Shown here in pieces: positions 25,667 through 34,129 of a stretch of 64,000 nucleotides of DNA (positions within the stretch are counted from its first letter, which is position 1; each line of letters begins with the position of its first letter). A model generated the notes under the pieces. That model had not been told where the DNA came from and searched no databases. It worked only from the letters and a program-made list of their open reading frames with translations. Made by a program: the position numbers and the translations under genes. This stretch comes from Actinomadura terrae (lineage in GTDB: Bacteria; Actinomycetota; Actinomycetes; Streptosporangiales; Streptosporangiaceae), in contig NZ_JAICDG010000002.1 in assembly GCF_022751215.1 (NCBI RefSeq), positions 1,612,001 through 1,676,000 on the forward strand, written 5' to 3'.

Positions 25667-26755
25667 CCGCTGCCCTTGGGGTGTCGTTGGGCGTTTATAA
25701 GGACGGAGCATAACCGGCCGATCATCCTGAGTCGATGAACCGCGCCATGAAGAAGCCGCTGTCCGGGCGACCCGGGCTGGTTTCGGGCGATACGTCCTTC
25801 GTGGCGGGCCAGGCGAGCGCCGCACAGGTCAAGGTCCGCAAAGCAGCGGATATTGCCCATCTGCGGGAGATGCCGTGCGTATGAAGGCATGTCCGTAGCC
25901 GATCAATCCACCGACCTGACCGAGTCGGCTACCGGCGCCCACGACCTTGGAACCTTCCTGGCACGGCTCCCCGCTGACGGCGTGTCCCTGCGGGTGGACG
26001 CCCGGCTGACCTCGATCTCGCGCAACCGGCCTTCAGTAAGCGAGCGCTTGCGGAGCAGCGGGAAGTCGGTGGGTATCGGCCGCTCGGCGGAGGAGCTTCA
26101 AGGCGCCAGGCGGCGATTCTCAACTGAGTTGGAGGCGCCGGCCGCGCACGAATGGCTCGCTAAGATCGCGTGCTGGACGGCCGATCATCTGCTTCGAAGC
26201 TAAGCAGAAGCGCCGCCACCGCGACATGGTGGGGTTCAGGGACCGCGGCCGAACTCGCCCTCTGGCCTCATTCAGCGGTCGATTTTGCTGCTCATCCGGT
26301 TCCAGGCTATGTACGCCTTGCCGTCGAACTTCCGAAAGGCGTTGCGGGCAAGCAGTTCCCGAAAGTGATCGAGTAGAGCCGCATCCACCCGGTTGGTGGC
26401 ACATCAACCTGAATTCCTGCGACTCATATCGTTTCGCCGTAGGGCCCAAATAATTTGATGCAGCCTCGACGGTAATCAGGACTTGCATGCCCTTCCCTAG
26501 GTGACCGGGCAGCTTCACTGGCGTCTCGCGGGGCTCCGGCCCGGAACCAGGATGGCTGCTCCGCAGCGGTCACCCTCGGTTCCTTGCGAGTCCCCTGGGT
26601 GAGGGCCCGCGCTGAGTCCACCTGGCACCAGCTCCTGACCGCATCCGGCGGCGCCGGGGCTCGCTGGTCGGTCGAAATCACGTACATGGGTGCAAAAATG
26701 ATCAGATCAGCTCACAGGTGGTAAACCCGGCCAAGAGGACCGAGTGTGACGGGCG
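25667..26755. other. Gene-poor region with small coding remnant
   Basis: About 1.1 kb with short, overlapping open frames and none with convincing family resemblance. The one protein-like piece is on the minus strand at about 26271-26400: roughly 40 codons ending at TGA 26273, reading RVDAALLDHFRELL and FRKFDGKAYIAWNRM. It has no start and may be the tail of a lost gene. GC content and codon pattern are less regular than in the neighbours, consistent with decaying DNA. Confidence 0.4.
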
Positions 26756-26812
26756 TAGTCATCCTCAGGCCGGGCCCGGTTCTGGGGCGCCAGATCGTTC
26801 CAGAAGAGCAAG

Positions 26813-27634
26813 ATGGCGCGCGTGCGGTCCGGCGATGTCGTGTTGTTCACAGGACAGAAGAAGGTCTGCGCTATCGGGGAAGTCGGCGTCCTCCTTGAAA
26901 ACGCGGCTTTCGCCGACACTCTCTGGACTCCGGGTGAGGGCGGAAGCTGGAACCACATCTACAGTCTGCTGAGCTTCCAGCCCACAGAGATTCCCTACGA
27001 GGAGATCTGGGCGCTGCCGGGGTTCAACGCCGGTGACAACTTCATGGGGCTTCGGATACTGGATGCCGGTAAGGCGGAAGCGGTGCTCCAAGGGCTCGGG
27101 ATCGCTCCGTCCAGCGACCTTCAGCACGAGCTTGCTCAGGAGGACGCGGTCGCTCAGGCGCTCGCCCACGGTACACAGGTGGTGGACCTGGAGAAGGTCC
27201 ACACTGCCCAGGCCAGTTACCGGACCGCTGGGCGGCAGATTCTCGTTCGCCGCGCGGAGGCCTTGCTTGTCCGCGAGTACGTCGAGAGCTTGGAAGCCTG
27301 CGAGACGGGACGGTTGCGGACGCCTGTCGGCATCACGGACATCCATATCACGGGACCCGGTGGTACCGAGATCGTTGAAGCGAAGAGCGGTTCCGGACAC
27401 CGGTATGTGCGCGATGCTCTGGGTCAGCTTCTTGATTATGCACCCCATAGTCCTCAGCCCGCCGACAGGCTTGCCGGGCTGTTTCCGGAGCGGCCGGACG
27501 AAGTCTCCGTCATGCTTCTGCATCGGTACGGGGTGAATTGTGTGTACCGGCAGGCGCCGGGGACGTTCGTGCGGCTATCCGCACCGGCGACGGCACCGAA
27601 GGTCTGGACGGTCGGCTCAGGGCAGGATGGGTAG
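26813..27634 (+). CDS. EVE-like/PD-(D/E)XK nuclease-like protein, 5' end missing
   Basis: A 273-residue product from ATG 26813. The N-terminal part (MARVRSGDVVLFTGQKKVCA, IGEV) resembles an EVE/PUA-like small-molecule or modified-base domain. The C-terminal part has a PD-(D/E)XK nuclease pattern: ITDIHITGPGGTEIVEAKSG with the likely Asp, Glu and Lys, followed by HRYVRDALGQLLDYAP. Related proteins are often restriction or defence enzymes; that role is inferred. Family-like sequence (RFWGARSFQKSK) continues in frame upstream of the ATG until TAG at 26756-26758, so the first strands of the EVE-like domain are lost. It may be a truncated gene that still makes a shortened protein. Its end overlaps the convergent GIY-YIG gene by 18 bp. 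Confidence 0.6.
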   Translation: MARVRSGDVVLFTGQKKVCAIGEVGVLLENAAFADTLWTPGEGGSWNHIYSLLSFQPTEIPYEEIWALPGFNAGDNFMGLRILDAGKAEAVLQGLGIAPSSDLQHELAQEDAVAQALAHGTQVVDLEKVHTAQASYRTAGRQILVRRAEALLVREYVESLEACETGRLRTPVGITDIHITGPGGTEIVEAKSGSGHRYVRDALGQLLDYAPHSPQPADRLAGLFPERPDEVSVMLLHRYGVNCVYRQAPGTFVRLSAPATAPKVWTVGSGQDG

Positions 27635-28180
27635 GGTGCGGGCGCGTTGTCTGGCTGTGGAGCTGATCTCGGTGAGCTGGGCGTGGAATGCGTTGTGCTT
27701 GTTCTGGTCCAGGTTGAGGGGGAGGTCGAGCTGGTTGATTAGCTCGGTTTCCTGAAGCCAGGGCTCGGGGTCCATGTTCCAGCACACGAGGGCGTGCTCG
27801 GCCATCCAGGCCGTGAGCTGTTGTTCGCCGTGCTTGCCGAACGTCATGCGCGTGCCGCTGCCGACGCGCCGGAGTTCGAGGCCGAGCAGGCAGCCGAGGG
27901 TGCGGCGGAGGGTGGATCCCTCCGCGTTGCCGCGGTAGTGGTTACGGACCCTGGTTCGGAGGGTCTGCTTGCTGCGCCGTGAGGTCATTCTGCGCGGCGC
28001 GATCCCCACGTACAGCAATTGCCGGGGAGGCAGCGAGGGGTGGGGCGGGACGTCGAAGTGCCAGCCGTAGACGCCGGGAGCGGCCGGGACGGGGGTGGGT
28101 CTGGCGAGGACCTCGGCGGCAGTCCAGAGGCGGTCCGGGGCAAGGAGCTTGGTCGCGAGCGTTTCCGTGGGGGGCGTCAT
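27617..28180 (-). CDS. GIY-YIG nuclease-like protein
   Basis: A 187-residue protein with a GIY-YIG-type fold: PGVYGWHFD (GIY strand), LLYVGIAP (YIG strand), an Arg-rich helix LRTRVRNHYRGNAEGS, and the later Glu in PWLQETELINQLDLPLN with Asn, as in the GIY-YIG active site. Similar stand-alone proteins of this length are common in actinomycetes and have no known role; the C-terminal part is helical. It is convergent with the nuclease-like gene at 26813 and overlaps its 3' end. The start is ATG 28180; the frame has no closer alternative near the conserved region. Confidence 0.7.
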   Translation of the reverse strand: MTPPTETLATKLLAPDRLWTAAEVLARPTPVPAAPGVYGWHFDVPPHPSLPPRQLLYVGIAPRRMTSRRSKQTLRTRVRNHYRGNAEGSTLRRTLGCLLGLELRRVGSGTRMTFGKHGEQQLTAWMAEHALVCWNMDPEPWLQETELINQLDLPLNLDQNKHNAFHAQLTEISSTARQRARTLPILP

Positions 28181-28259
28181 GGCGGCTCCCGGCGCGATTC
28201 CGAGATGGGTCCTGGGAATGAGAAAGGCCTGGCCACTGTCGGTGACCAGGCTCTTTGCT

Positions 28260-28336
28260 TGGGGTGAGTGAGGGGACTTGAACCCCCGACATCTTGGACC
28301 ACAACCAAGTGCTCTGCCAGCTGAGCTACACCCACC
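28260..28336 (-). tRNA. tRNA-His (anticodon GTG)
   Basis: Minus-strand cloverleaf with acceptor GTGGGTG/CACTCAC, D-arm TAGCTCAGCTGGCAGAGCA, anticodon loop TTGTGGT (anticodon GTG), T-arm GGTTCAAGTCC. The extra G at position -1 (base 28336) faces C73, the tRNA-His identity pair. CCA is encoded at 28260-28262. Confidence 0.96.
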
Positions 28337-28390
28337 GTGGCCGGGAGCGCGTCCCGGCTTTCAGTAGTGTAGCGGGTTCTGCCGGGTGGG

Positions 28391-28984
28391 TCAGCCGGTG
28401 ACGCCGGACGCCAGGGTGCGGGCGGTCTCGGAGTCGGGGCCCGGCTGGGGGACGAAGACGGCGGCGCGGTAGTAGCGGAGTTCCTGGATGCTCTCGGTGA
28501 TGTCGGCGAGGGCGCGGTGGCCGCCCTTCTTCTCCGGGCTGGCGAAGTAGACGCGGGGGTACCAGCGGCGGGCCAGTTCCTTGATGGAGGAGACGTCCAC
28601 CATGCGGTAGTGGAGGTGGCCGTCGAGGGAGGGCATGTCGCGGGCCAGGAAGGAGCGGTCGGTGGCGATGGAGTTGCCGCAGAGGGGGGCCTTCTTGGCG
28701 TCCTTGACGTGGGTGCGGATGTAGGTGAGGACGGTGTCCTCGGCCTCGGTCAGCGTGACGCCGCCGGGGAGGGCCTCCAGCAGGCCGGACGTGGTGTGCA
28801 TGTCCCGCACGACCTTGGTCATCTGGGCGATCGACTCCGGCGGGGGCTTGATGATGACGTCGACGCCCTCGTCCAGGATGTTGAGTTCGCTGTCGGTCAC
28901 CAGCGCGGCTATCTCGATGAGCGCGTCGTGACGCAGGTCGAGTCCTGTCATTTCGCAGTCGATCCAGACCAGCCGCTCGTTCAT
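28391..28984 (-). CDS. orn: Oligoribonuclease
   Basis: A 197-residue 3'-5' exoribonuclease of the DEDDh type that degrades 2-5-nt RNAs, including pGpG from c-di-GMP turnover. The motifs are complete: [10 protein letters not shown] (Exo I, Asp and Glu), [20 protein letters not shown] (Exo II), and [18 protein letters not shown] (Exo III with His and Asp). The length is usual for the family. It lies 54 bp upstream of tRNA-His on the same strand and 52 bp downstream of the PPOX gene. The start ATG 28984 gives [12 protein letters not shown], the standard N-terminus. Confidence 0.96.
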   Translation of the reverse strand: MNERLVWIDCEMTGLDLRHDALIEIAALVTDSELNILDEGVDVIIKPPPESIAQMTKVVRDMHTTSGLLEALPGGVTLTEAEDTVLTYIRTHVKDAKKAPLCGNSIATDRSFLARDMPSLDGHLHYRMVDVSSIKELARRWYPRVYFASPEKKGGHRALADITESIQELRYYRAAVFVPQPGPDSETARTLASGVTG

Positions 28985-29036
28985 GGGTTCACCCTACGAC
29001 CATGAACGACTGCGCGGGGCATCGAGACGGGTCGAT

Positions 29037-29699
29037 TTACGAGGTCGGAGCCGTTTCGGTACCGCGGGCGGCGATGTGCGGAGGGACGGAAATGCCGGGG
29101 CGGAGCAATGGGTCGGGGGACGGGGTGCCGAAGGTCTGGCTCACGGGGACCACTCCGGCCCAGAGGTCGAGGGAGTAGTCCTCCTCGTCGTCTCCGGGCG
29201 GGCCCTGCCGCATCTTGACGGACGCCTCGTCCAGGGAGAGGGCGAGGACGGTGGTGGCCGCGAGTTCCTTGCGGGTGGGCTGGCGGGCGACGTCCCACTG
29301 GCCGGGGGCGAGGCGGTCCACGATCGCGCGGAGGCCCGCGAGCTTCTCGTCGCCGGTGGTGAGGCGGGGGGTGCCGTAGATCACGGCGCTGCGGTAGTTG
29401 ATCGAGTGGTGGAACAGGGAGCGGGCGACGACGATGCCGTCCAGGTGGGTGACGGTGACGCAGATCTCCTGGGACGGGGCGGCCATGAGGCTGCGCGCGC
29501 CGGTGGAGCCGTGGACGTAGAGGGTGTCGCCGGAGCGGCCGTAGCCGGTGGGCAGGACGCGGGGCGCGCCGTCCACGATGAGGCCGAGGTGGCAGATCAT
29601 GCCGTCGTCGAGGATCGCGTGCAGGACGGAGCGGTCGCCGGTGGAGCGCTCGGGGTAGCGGCCGAGGCGGGTGCGGTCGGTGGCGGAGAGTGCGGTCAT
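29037..29699 (-). CDS. Pyridoxamine 5'-phosphate oxidase-family (flavin split-barrel) protein
   Basis: A 220-residue FMN- or F420-binding split-barrel protein of the PPOX-like family (Pyridox_ox_2 type). GMICHLGLIVDGAPRVLPTG and LYVHGSTGARSLMA form the first strands and the flavin phosphate site, EICVTVTHLDGIVVARS is the next strand, and HHSINYRSAVIYG is the conserved dimer interface. The C-terminal region (SLDLWAGVVPVSQTFG) is typical. It is divergent from a MocR-type regulator, a recurrent pairing linked to vitamin B6 or amino-acid metabolism. The true substrate is unknown; it is not the biosynthetic PdxH. Confidence 0.88.
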   Translation of the reverse strand: MTALSATDRTRLGRYPERSTGDRSVLHAILDDGMICHLGLIVDGAPRVLPTGYGRSGDTLYVHGSTGARSLMAAPSQEICVTVTHLDGIVVARSLFHHSINYRSAVIYGTPRLTTGDEKLAGLRAIVDRLAPGQWDVARQPTRKELAATTVLALSLDEASVKMRQGPPGDDEEDYSLDLWAGVVPVSQTFGTPSPDPLLRPGISVPPHIAARGTETAPTS

Positions 29700-29720
29700 G
29701 TCCGTTTACGCTAGGTGGAG

Positions 29721-29744
29721 AGTGGCCTGGTCGGTAGTGCCACT
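29721..29744. promoter_or_regulatory. AGTGGC/GCCACT dyad between PPOX and MocR genes
   Basis: Inverted repeat AGTGGC-N12-GCCACT in the 69-bp divergent intergenic region, with a partial direct copy (AGTGCCACT). MocR/PdxR regulators bind repeats of the AGTGG type, so this is a likely operator for both genes. Confidence 0.5.
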
Positions 29745-29768
29745 TGGGCCCGATAGCCGGAGACCAGT

Positions 29769-31142
29769 TTGTTGATAGACCTACCCCTCGTCGTTGACCG
29801 GCACGCCGGGGAGCCGATGAACGCCCAGCTCGTGGCGCAGTTGCGCGCGGCGATGCGGGACGGGCGGCTCGCCGCCGGGGAGCGCCTGCCCGGCAGTAGA
29901 GCGCTGGCGGCACTGCTCGGTGTGAGCCGGACGGTGGTGACCGAGGCATACGAGCAGCTGTACGCGGAGGGGTGGTTGGAGGGGCGGCACGGTTCCGGGA
30001 CGTATGTGACCGACGGCGTCGCGCCCGTGCCGCTGCCCAAGCCGATCGTGGACCAGGCCGTCTACCGGACGTCGGTCCCGGGGATGCTCGACCTGCGCGC
30101 CGGGGTGTCGTGGGTCGGGGCGCTGGACACGCCCGCGTGGCGGCGGGCGTGGCGGATCGCGTCGGGGATGCCGCCGCAGGAGCGGCAGGAACCGCACGGG
30201 ATGGCGGAGCTGCGGGTGGCGCTGGCCGACTACACGCGGCGCAGCCGGGGGGTGAGCTGTCCGGCGGAGGGGCTGCTGGTCACGCGGGGGGCGACCAGCG
30301 GGCTCGATCTGCTGGCGGCGACCGTGCTGCGGCCGGGCGACCGGGTCGGGGTGGAGGAGCCGGGGTGGCCGCGGGCGTGGACGGTGCTGGCGGGACGGGG
30401 CGCGGTGCCGGTGCCGTGCCCGGTGGACGAGCACGGGCTGGTCGTCGACGGGCTTCCGGACGATCTGCGGCTGATCTACACGACGCCCTCGCACCAGTTC
30501 CCGCTGGGCGGGGTGCTGCCCGTCCGGCGCAGGCAGGCGCTGCTGGCGTGGGCGCGGCGCACCGGGGCGCTGGTGGTGGAGGACGACTACGACGGCGAGT
30601 TCCGCTACGACGTCGGGCCGCTGCCCGCGCTGTACGGCTTGGACCCGGACGTCGTCGTCTACCTGGGCACCACCGCGAAGATCCTCACCGCGGACATGGG
30701 GGTCGGCTGGCTGGTGGGACGGCCGGACCTGGTCGCGGCGATCGCCTCAAGGCGGGAGGAGTTGAACGACCGGACGGCGGTGGTGCCGCAGCACGCGCTG
30801 CGGCTGCTGCTCGAACGCGGCGACCTGGACCGCTACGTCCGGCGGATGCGGGGCGAGTACGCGCGGCGGCGCGAGGCCGTGGTCGGGGCGCTGGACGGGT
30901 TGCCCCTGCAAGGCGACACCGCCGGCCTGCACCTGGTCGTGGCCGTGCCGGGCGCGGTGGCGGACCGGGTCGTCGACGCGGCGGCCGAGCGCGGCGTGCT
31001 GGTGGAGACGCTCGACCGCTGCCACCGCGGCCCCGGCGGGCCGTTCACCGGTCTGGTGATCGGTTACGGGTCCGCGCCGGGGCTCGCCGATCTGCGGTGG
31101 GGCTGCGGGCTCGTCCGCGACCTCGTCCTGGAGAACCGCTAG
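29769..31142 (+). CDS. MocR-type regulator (GntR HTH plus aminotransferase domain)
   Basis: A 457-residue fusion of a winged GntR helix-turn-helix (about 12-75: NAQLVAQLRAAMRDGRLAAG, RLPGSRALAALLGVSRTVV, HGSGTYV) and a fold-type I PLP aminotransferase-like domain (about 105-450). The PLP segment is visible: VEDDYDGEFRYD holds the Asp that binds the pyridine N, and YLGTTAKILTADMGVGWLVG contains the Schiff-base Lys. Such proteins sense PLP with or without an amino compound rather than acting as enzymes. The start is TTG (29769 or 29772), chosen because the frame begins there and matches the family N-terminus. It probably controls the divergent PPOX gene. The stop overlaps the convergent neighbour by 4 bp. 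Confidence 0.9.
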   Translation: MLIDLPLVVDRHAGEPMNAQLVAQLRAAMRDGRLAAGERLPGSRALAALLGVSRTVVTEAYEQLYAEGWLEGRHGSGTYVTDGVAPVPLPKPIVDQAVYRTSVPGMLDLRAGVSWVGALDTPAWRRAWRIASGMPPQERQEPHGMAELRVALADYTRRSRGVSCPAEGLLVTRGATSGLDLLAATVLRPGDRVGVEEPGWPRAWTVLAGRGAVPVPCPVDEHGLVVDGLPDDLRLIYTTPSHQFPLGGVLPVRRRQALLAWARRTGALVVEDDYDGEFRYDVGPLPALYGLDPDVVVYLGTTAKILTADMGVGWLVGRPDLVAAIASRREELNDRTAVVPQHALRLLLERGDLDRYVRRMRGEYARRREAVVGALDGLPLQGDTAGLHLVVAVPGAVADRVVDAAAERGVLVETLDRCHRGPGGPFTGLVIGYGSAPGLADLRWGCGLVRDLVLENR

Positions 31143-31924
31143 TTCGACATCGCGCGGGGGCGTGCGCCGGGGGCGGCCAGGTGGTCGGGCGGCGCGGCGA
31201 CCGAGAGCGGAGCCGGACGGGCCGGGACGGGGGTGGGCCCCGGCGGCGTGTGGTCGGGGCCGGGGCCGGGACGGGCGTTCTCACCCGCGCGGGTCGGGCG
31301 CGGCACGAGCCGGGCGCCGGCCGGCTCGGGGATCGGGCCGCGCGTCGTGGGCAGCGGCGCGACCGGCGTGTTCGGGCCGGTGATGCGGCGGATGTCGATG
31401 CCGCCCGGGTCGGGACGGTCGGCGACGGGGACCTGCGAGGCGCCGAAGTGGCCGCCGCGGGCCCAGTCCTTGCGGGCGCGCAGCGAGTGGTAGGACTGCG
31501 GGGACGGCAGCGGCGGTCCGGCGGGCCAGCGGCGCTCGATGCCCCAGGTGTCCAGCCAGCCGACGATCGTCTCGACGCCGATCATGAGGGCGGCGGTGAA
31601 CGGGACGCGGGCCTGGCCGATCACGACGATCTGGAGGCAGGCGCGGCCCTCGCGGCCGACGGGGTCGCCGAGCAGCCGGGCGGCGCGGGTGGCGGGCAGC
31701 GTCTGGATGATCTCGCCGGTGCCCGGATGCCAGACCAGGTGCGCGGGCCGGTCCTCCTTGACCATGTCGGCGGCGACCGAGCGTGCCGAGACGGTACGGG
31801 GGTCGGACTCGCTGGCGAACCAGACGACCCTTGGCGCGCCTCCTCCCAGTCTTCCCCCGTCCTGTCGCGCCGGCATGCGGCCGGCTCCCGGCAGCCATGC
31901 GTCTGCCACGGTGTGTCCCCCCAA
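31139..31924 (-). CDS. Hypothetical protein, possible amidase-like domain with Pro-rich tail
   Basis: A 261-residue protein. The central part (about 55-165) has HLVWHPGTGEIIQTLPATRA, CLQIVVIG, GWLDTWGIERRWPAGPP and GGHFGASQVPVADRPDPGGI. This arrangement resembles N-acetylmuramoyl-L-alanine amidase/peptidoglycan-recognition proteins of actinomycetes (a His early and GGHxGHSQVP...HxDPG late), but the second motif reads GASQVP and RPDPGG, so zinc ligands seem to be lost. No signal peptide is seen. The last 80 residues are Pro/Ala/Arg-rich and disordered. It may be a non-catalytic relative. It is convergent with the MocR gene, overlapping by 4 bp. Confidence 0.55.
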   Translation of the reverse strand: MGGHTVADAWLPGAGRMPARQDGGRLGGGAPRVVWFASESDPRTVSARSVAADMVKEDRPAHLVWHPGTGEIIQTLPATRAARLLGDPVGREGRACLQIVVIGQARVPFTAALMIGVETIVGWLDTWGIERRWPAGPPLPSPQSYHSLRARKDWARGGHFGASQVPVADRPDPGGIDIRRITGPNTPVAPLPTTRGPIPEPAGARLVPRPTRAGENARPGPGPDHTPPGPTPVPARPAPLSVAAPPDHLAAPGARPRAMSN

Positions 31925-32331
31925 TCGGGCGGTCTAGCCCCGAGTGGTCTAGTCCCTGTAGTAGCCCAGCGGGACACAAAAGTCCAGCTTGCCGCCATGG
32001 GCCGGATATGGCGGCATTCGACCTCCATGCCGGAAGAGGTCCACTCTGCTCGGGTGTCGTCGCAGATGCGTACCCCGGCCGTACTCCGAATCCACCTTGC
32101 GGTCGGGGATTCCTGTGCAAGTTTCACGTCCCGCGGTGGGTTCAGGGTACGTACTCGCAGGTCAGCGTCCAGACTGGGGGGAGGCTGAAGGCTGCCTGAA
32201 CGGCGACCGGAAGTGGCCGACGGCGCCGGTATACGTACCGGTCGCGCCGCGCGTCGAGAATGCGTCGTCGCAGGTCACGCCGTGGGCAAGGCGGCTCAGG
32301 CGGTCGAGAGGGCAAAACGGGGGACGCGCGC
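31925..32331. other. Intergenic region, no gene seen
   Basis: About 400 bp upstream of the amidase-like gene and downstream of the first sigma-factor gene. It is less GC-rich near 32020-32140 and should hold the leftward promoter of the amidase-like gene. No family-like coding region. Confidence 0.5.
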
Positions 32332-32367
32332 CCGGGGCCCGCCACGGGCGCGCGTCCTGTCCGCGAC
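32332..32367 (-). terminator. Rho-independent terminator after sigma-factor gene
   Basis: Perfect 13-bp stem GGACGCGCGCCCG/CGGGCGCGCGTCC with a 10-nt loop. On the minus strand it is followed by CCCGTTTTG. It lies 20 bp beyond the stop of the 32387-33886 gene. Confidence 0.85.
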
Positions 32368-32386
32368 GATTGTCAGCAGACGGTTC

Positions 32387-33886
32387 TCAGCAATGGTAGG
32401 AGACGCCCGCGGAGGCGCCGGGGGAGAACGACACGGATCCGCTGCGGCTGCCGAGGCAGAGGCCGTTCTCGTCGCGCCAGACGCGCACGGTCGTCGACTG
32501 GCCCGCCGACAGGCTTCCGGAGCCGCCCGCCTCCACCGGGCCGCTGGTGCTGGTCACGCGCCAGGACACCGGGCCGCCGACGGCCGTGATCCGGACGGCG
32601 CACCAGTCCTCGTAGCCCATGCTGCACCCCGCCGCCGACAATGTGCCGGGCTGGGACGGCGGCGGCGGGTCGTCGTTGTCCTTCGGCGGCGGTGCCGTCG
32701 TCGTCGAGGTGGACTTGGAGGGCGTCTTGGACGGAGACTTCGACGGCGACGCGGACGGGGACTTCGACGGCGACGCCGACGTCCGCGAGGGGGACGGGCT
32801 GGTCGGCGAGGGGTCCGCGCTCGTCCCGGTCGGGGAGCCGCTGCCGCTGTCGCCCGGGGCCGGGCCGGACGCGCCGGCCTGGGGGGAGGAGCCGCCGCCG
32901 TCCTCCTCGCCGCCGAACGCCGACATCGCGCCGACCAGCACCACGACCGCGGCGACCGCGGCGGCGGCGACGCCGATCAGCGGGCCGCGGCGGCGGCGCG
33001 ACTCGCGGTCGCGGGCGCGCGAGGGGGCGGGCTCGTAGGGGAGCGGCCAGCCGTACTCGTCGAACGGCTCGGTCCAGGCGGCGATCGCGCGCCGGTTGTC
33101 GGCGCGGTCGGCGGCGGTCGCGGCGGTCAGCACGTCCAGCCGCAGGTCGGCGGGGATCGCGGCGATCGGCAGCACCGACAGCAGCCGGTCGGGGGGCAGC
33201 GGCGGGGTGTCGCGCTCGCCGCACACCGGGCAGCTCCCGACGTGCCGGACGAGGGACGCCGAGGTCTGCGGCGACAGCGGCCACGACTCGGTCAGCGCGG
33301 AGACGCTGGGGCAGTCCTTCCAGTGGTTCTGCGCGATGAGGGCGGCGTGCAGGGCGGCGGCGAGGTCCTCGCGGGACTCCTCCACCAGTCGCAGGGTCTC
33401 CTCCAGCGGCATGCCGAACACGCCGGACAGGTCGACCTCGTCCAGCTCGTGCCGCACCGACAGGTCGATGGCCTCGCGCTGGCGCCCGGTGAGCGCGGCG
33501 AGCGCGCTGTGGGCGAGCAGGCGCCGCTCCTCGCGGCGGGCCAGCTGGTCGTCGGTGAGGTCGTCGTCGGCCTCCGGCGCCTCCTGGCCGGTGTGCCGGT
33601 TCGGGCTGTCGCGCCGCCGCATGCACTCCTTGCGCGCGATCGCGTACAGCCAGCCGCGCAGCCGGTCGGGCTCGTTGAGCCGTCCGACGTGCTCGCGGGC
33701 CGCGATGACGCAGTTGCGCAGCGCCCCGGCGGCCTCGACGCGGTCGCGCAGCAGGCCGTGGCAGTAGTCGTAGAGGAACGGCGCGTAGGTGTCGTAGACC
33801 TCGGTCAGCGCGATGACGTCGCCGTCGCGGAGCGCTTCCGCGAGCCTGATGTCGTCGGACTGCCCGGGCCCTGGCTCACCGGCCAC
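32387..33886 (-). CDS. ECF-type sigma factor fused to zinc-finger, TM and exported domain
   Basis: A 499-residue protein combining regulator and membrane anchor. Residues 15-92 are sigma region 2 (ALTEVYDTYAPFLYDYCHGL, RGWLYAIARKECMRRR) and about 120-185 sigma region 4 (LAALTGRQREAIDLSVRHEL). At 214-222 comes an anti-sigma zinc-finger motif HVGSCPVCG (H-x3-C-x2-C). One membrane helix lies at about 303-323, then an 80-residue Ser/Pro/Thr/Lys-rich stalk, and a C-terminal beta domain (about 430-499) with four Cys. The layout suggests a sigma factor held at the membrane by its own anti-sigma part and released by proteolysis on an outside signal. That mechanism is inferred. The gene is a tandem paralogue of the next one upstream. 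GTG start after GGAGG. Confidence 0.85.
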   Translation of the reverse strand: MAGEPGPGQSDDIRLAEALRDGDVIALTEVYDTYAPFLYDYCHGLLRDRVEAAGALRNCVIAAREHVGRLNEPDRLRGWLYAIARKECMRRRDSPNRHTGQEAPEADDDLTDDQLARREERRLLAHSALAALTGRQREAIDLSVRHELDEVDLSGVFGMPLEETLRLVEESREDLAAALHAALIAQNHWKDCPSVSALTESWPLSPQTSASLVRHVGSCPVCGERDTPPLPPDRLLSVLPIAAIPADLRLDVLTAATAADRADNRRAIAAWTEPFDEYGWPLPYEPAPSRARDRESRRRRGPLIGVAAAAVAAVVVLVGAMSAFGGEEDGGGSSPQAGASGPAPGDSGSGSPTGTSADPSPTSPSPSRTSASPSKSPSASPSKSPSKTPSKSTSTTTAPPPKDNDDPPPPSQPGTLSAAGCSMGYEDWCAVRITAVGGPVSWRVTSTSGPVEAGGSGSLSAGQSTTVRVWRDENGLCLGSRSGSVSFSPGASAGVSYHC

Positions 33887-34129
33887 GGGATCCCTCCAGA
33901 TGAATCGGGGACGTTGATCGTGCGCCCGGAGAACGCGTCCCCGGGCGAGCGCCGACGCCTGACCGCCCGCACTGGTTGCCCGATCTTGCCACCAAGTTCC
34001 TGGATTTTCTCCCCTATGTGCGGATTTATGTGACCAGCACGGTACGCCCCGTGGCCGTCTGTCCTCGTAGAGACGGGGTTTCGGCTTCGAATGTGATGTG
34101 GATCACTCTTGACTTTCGGGGCGCCCTCA

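Noticed and set aside
25853..26203. 116-codon plus-strand frame
   Set aside because: No convincing start context or homology; kept as part of the gene-poor region.
33994..34000. GGAACTT as an ECF promoter -35 for the first sigma gene
   Set aside because: No matching -10 at the right distance; the motif alone is too short to call.
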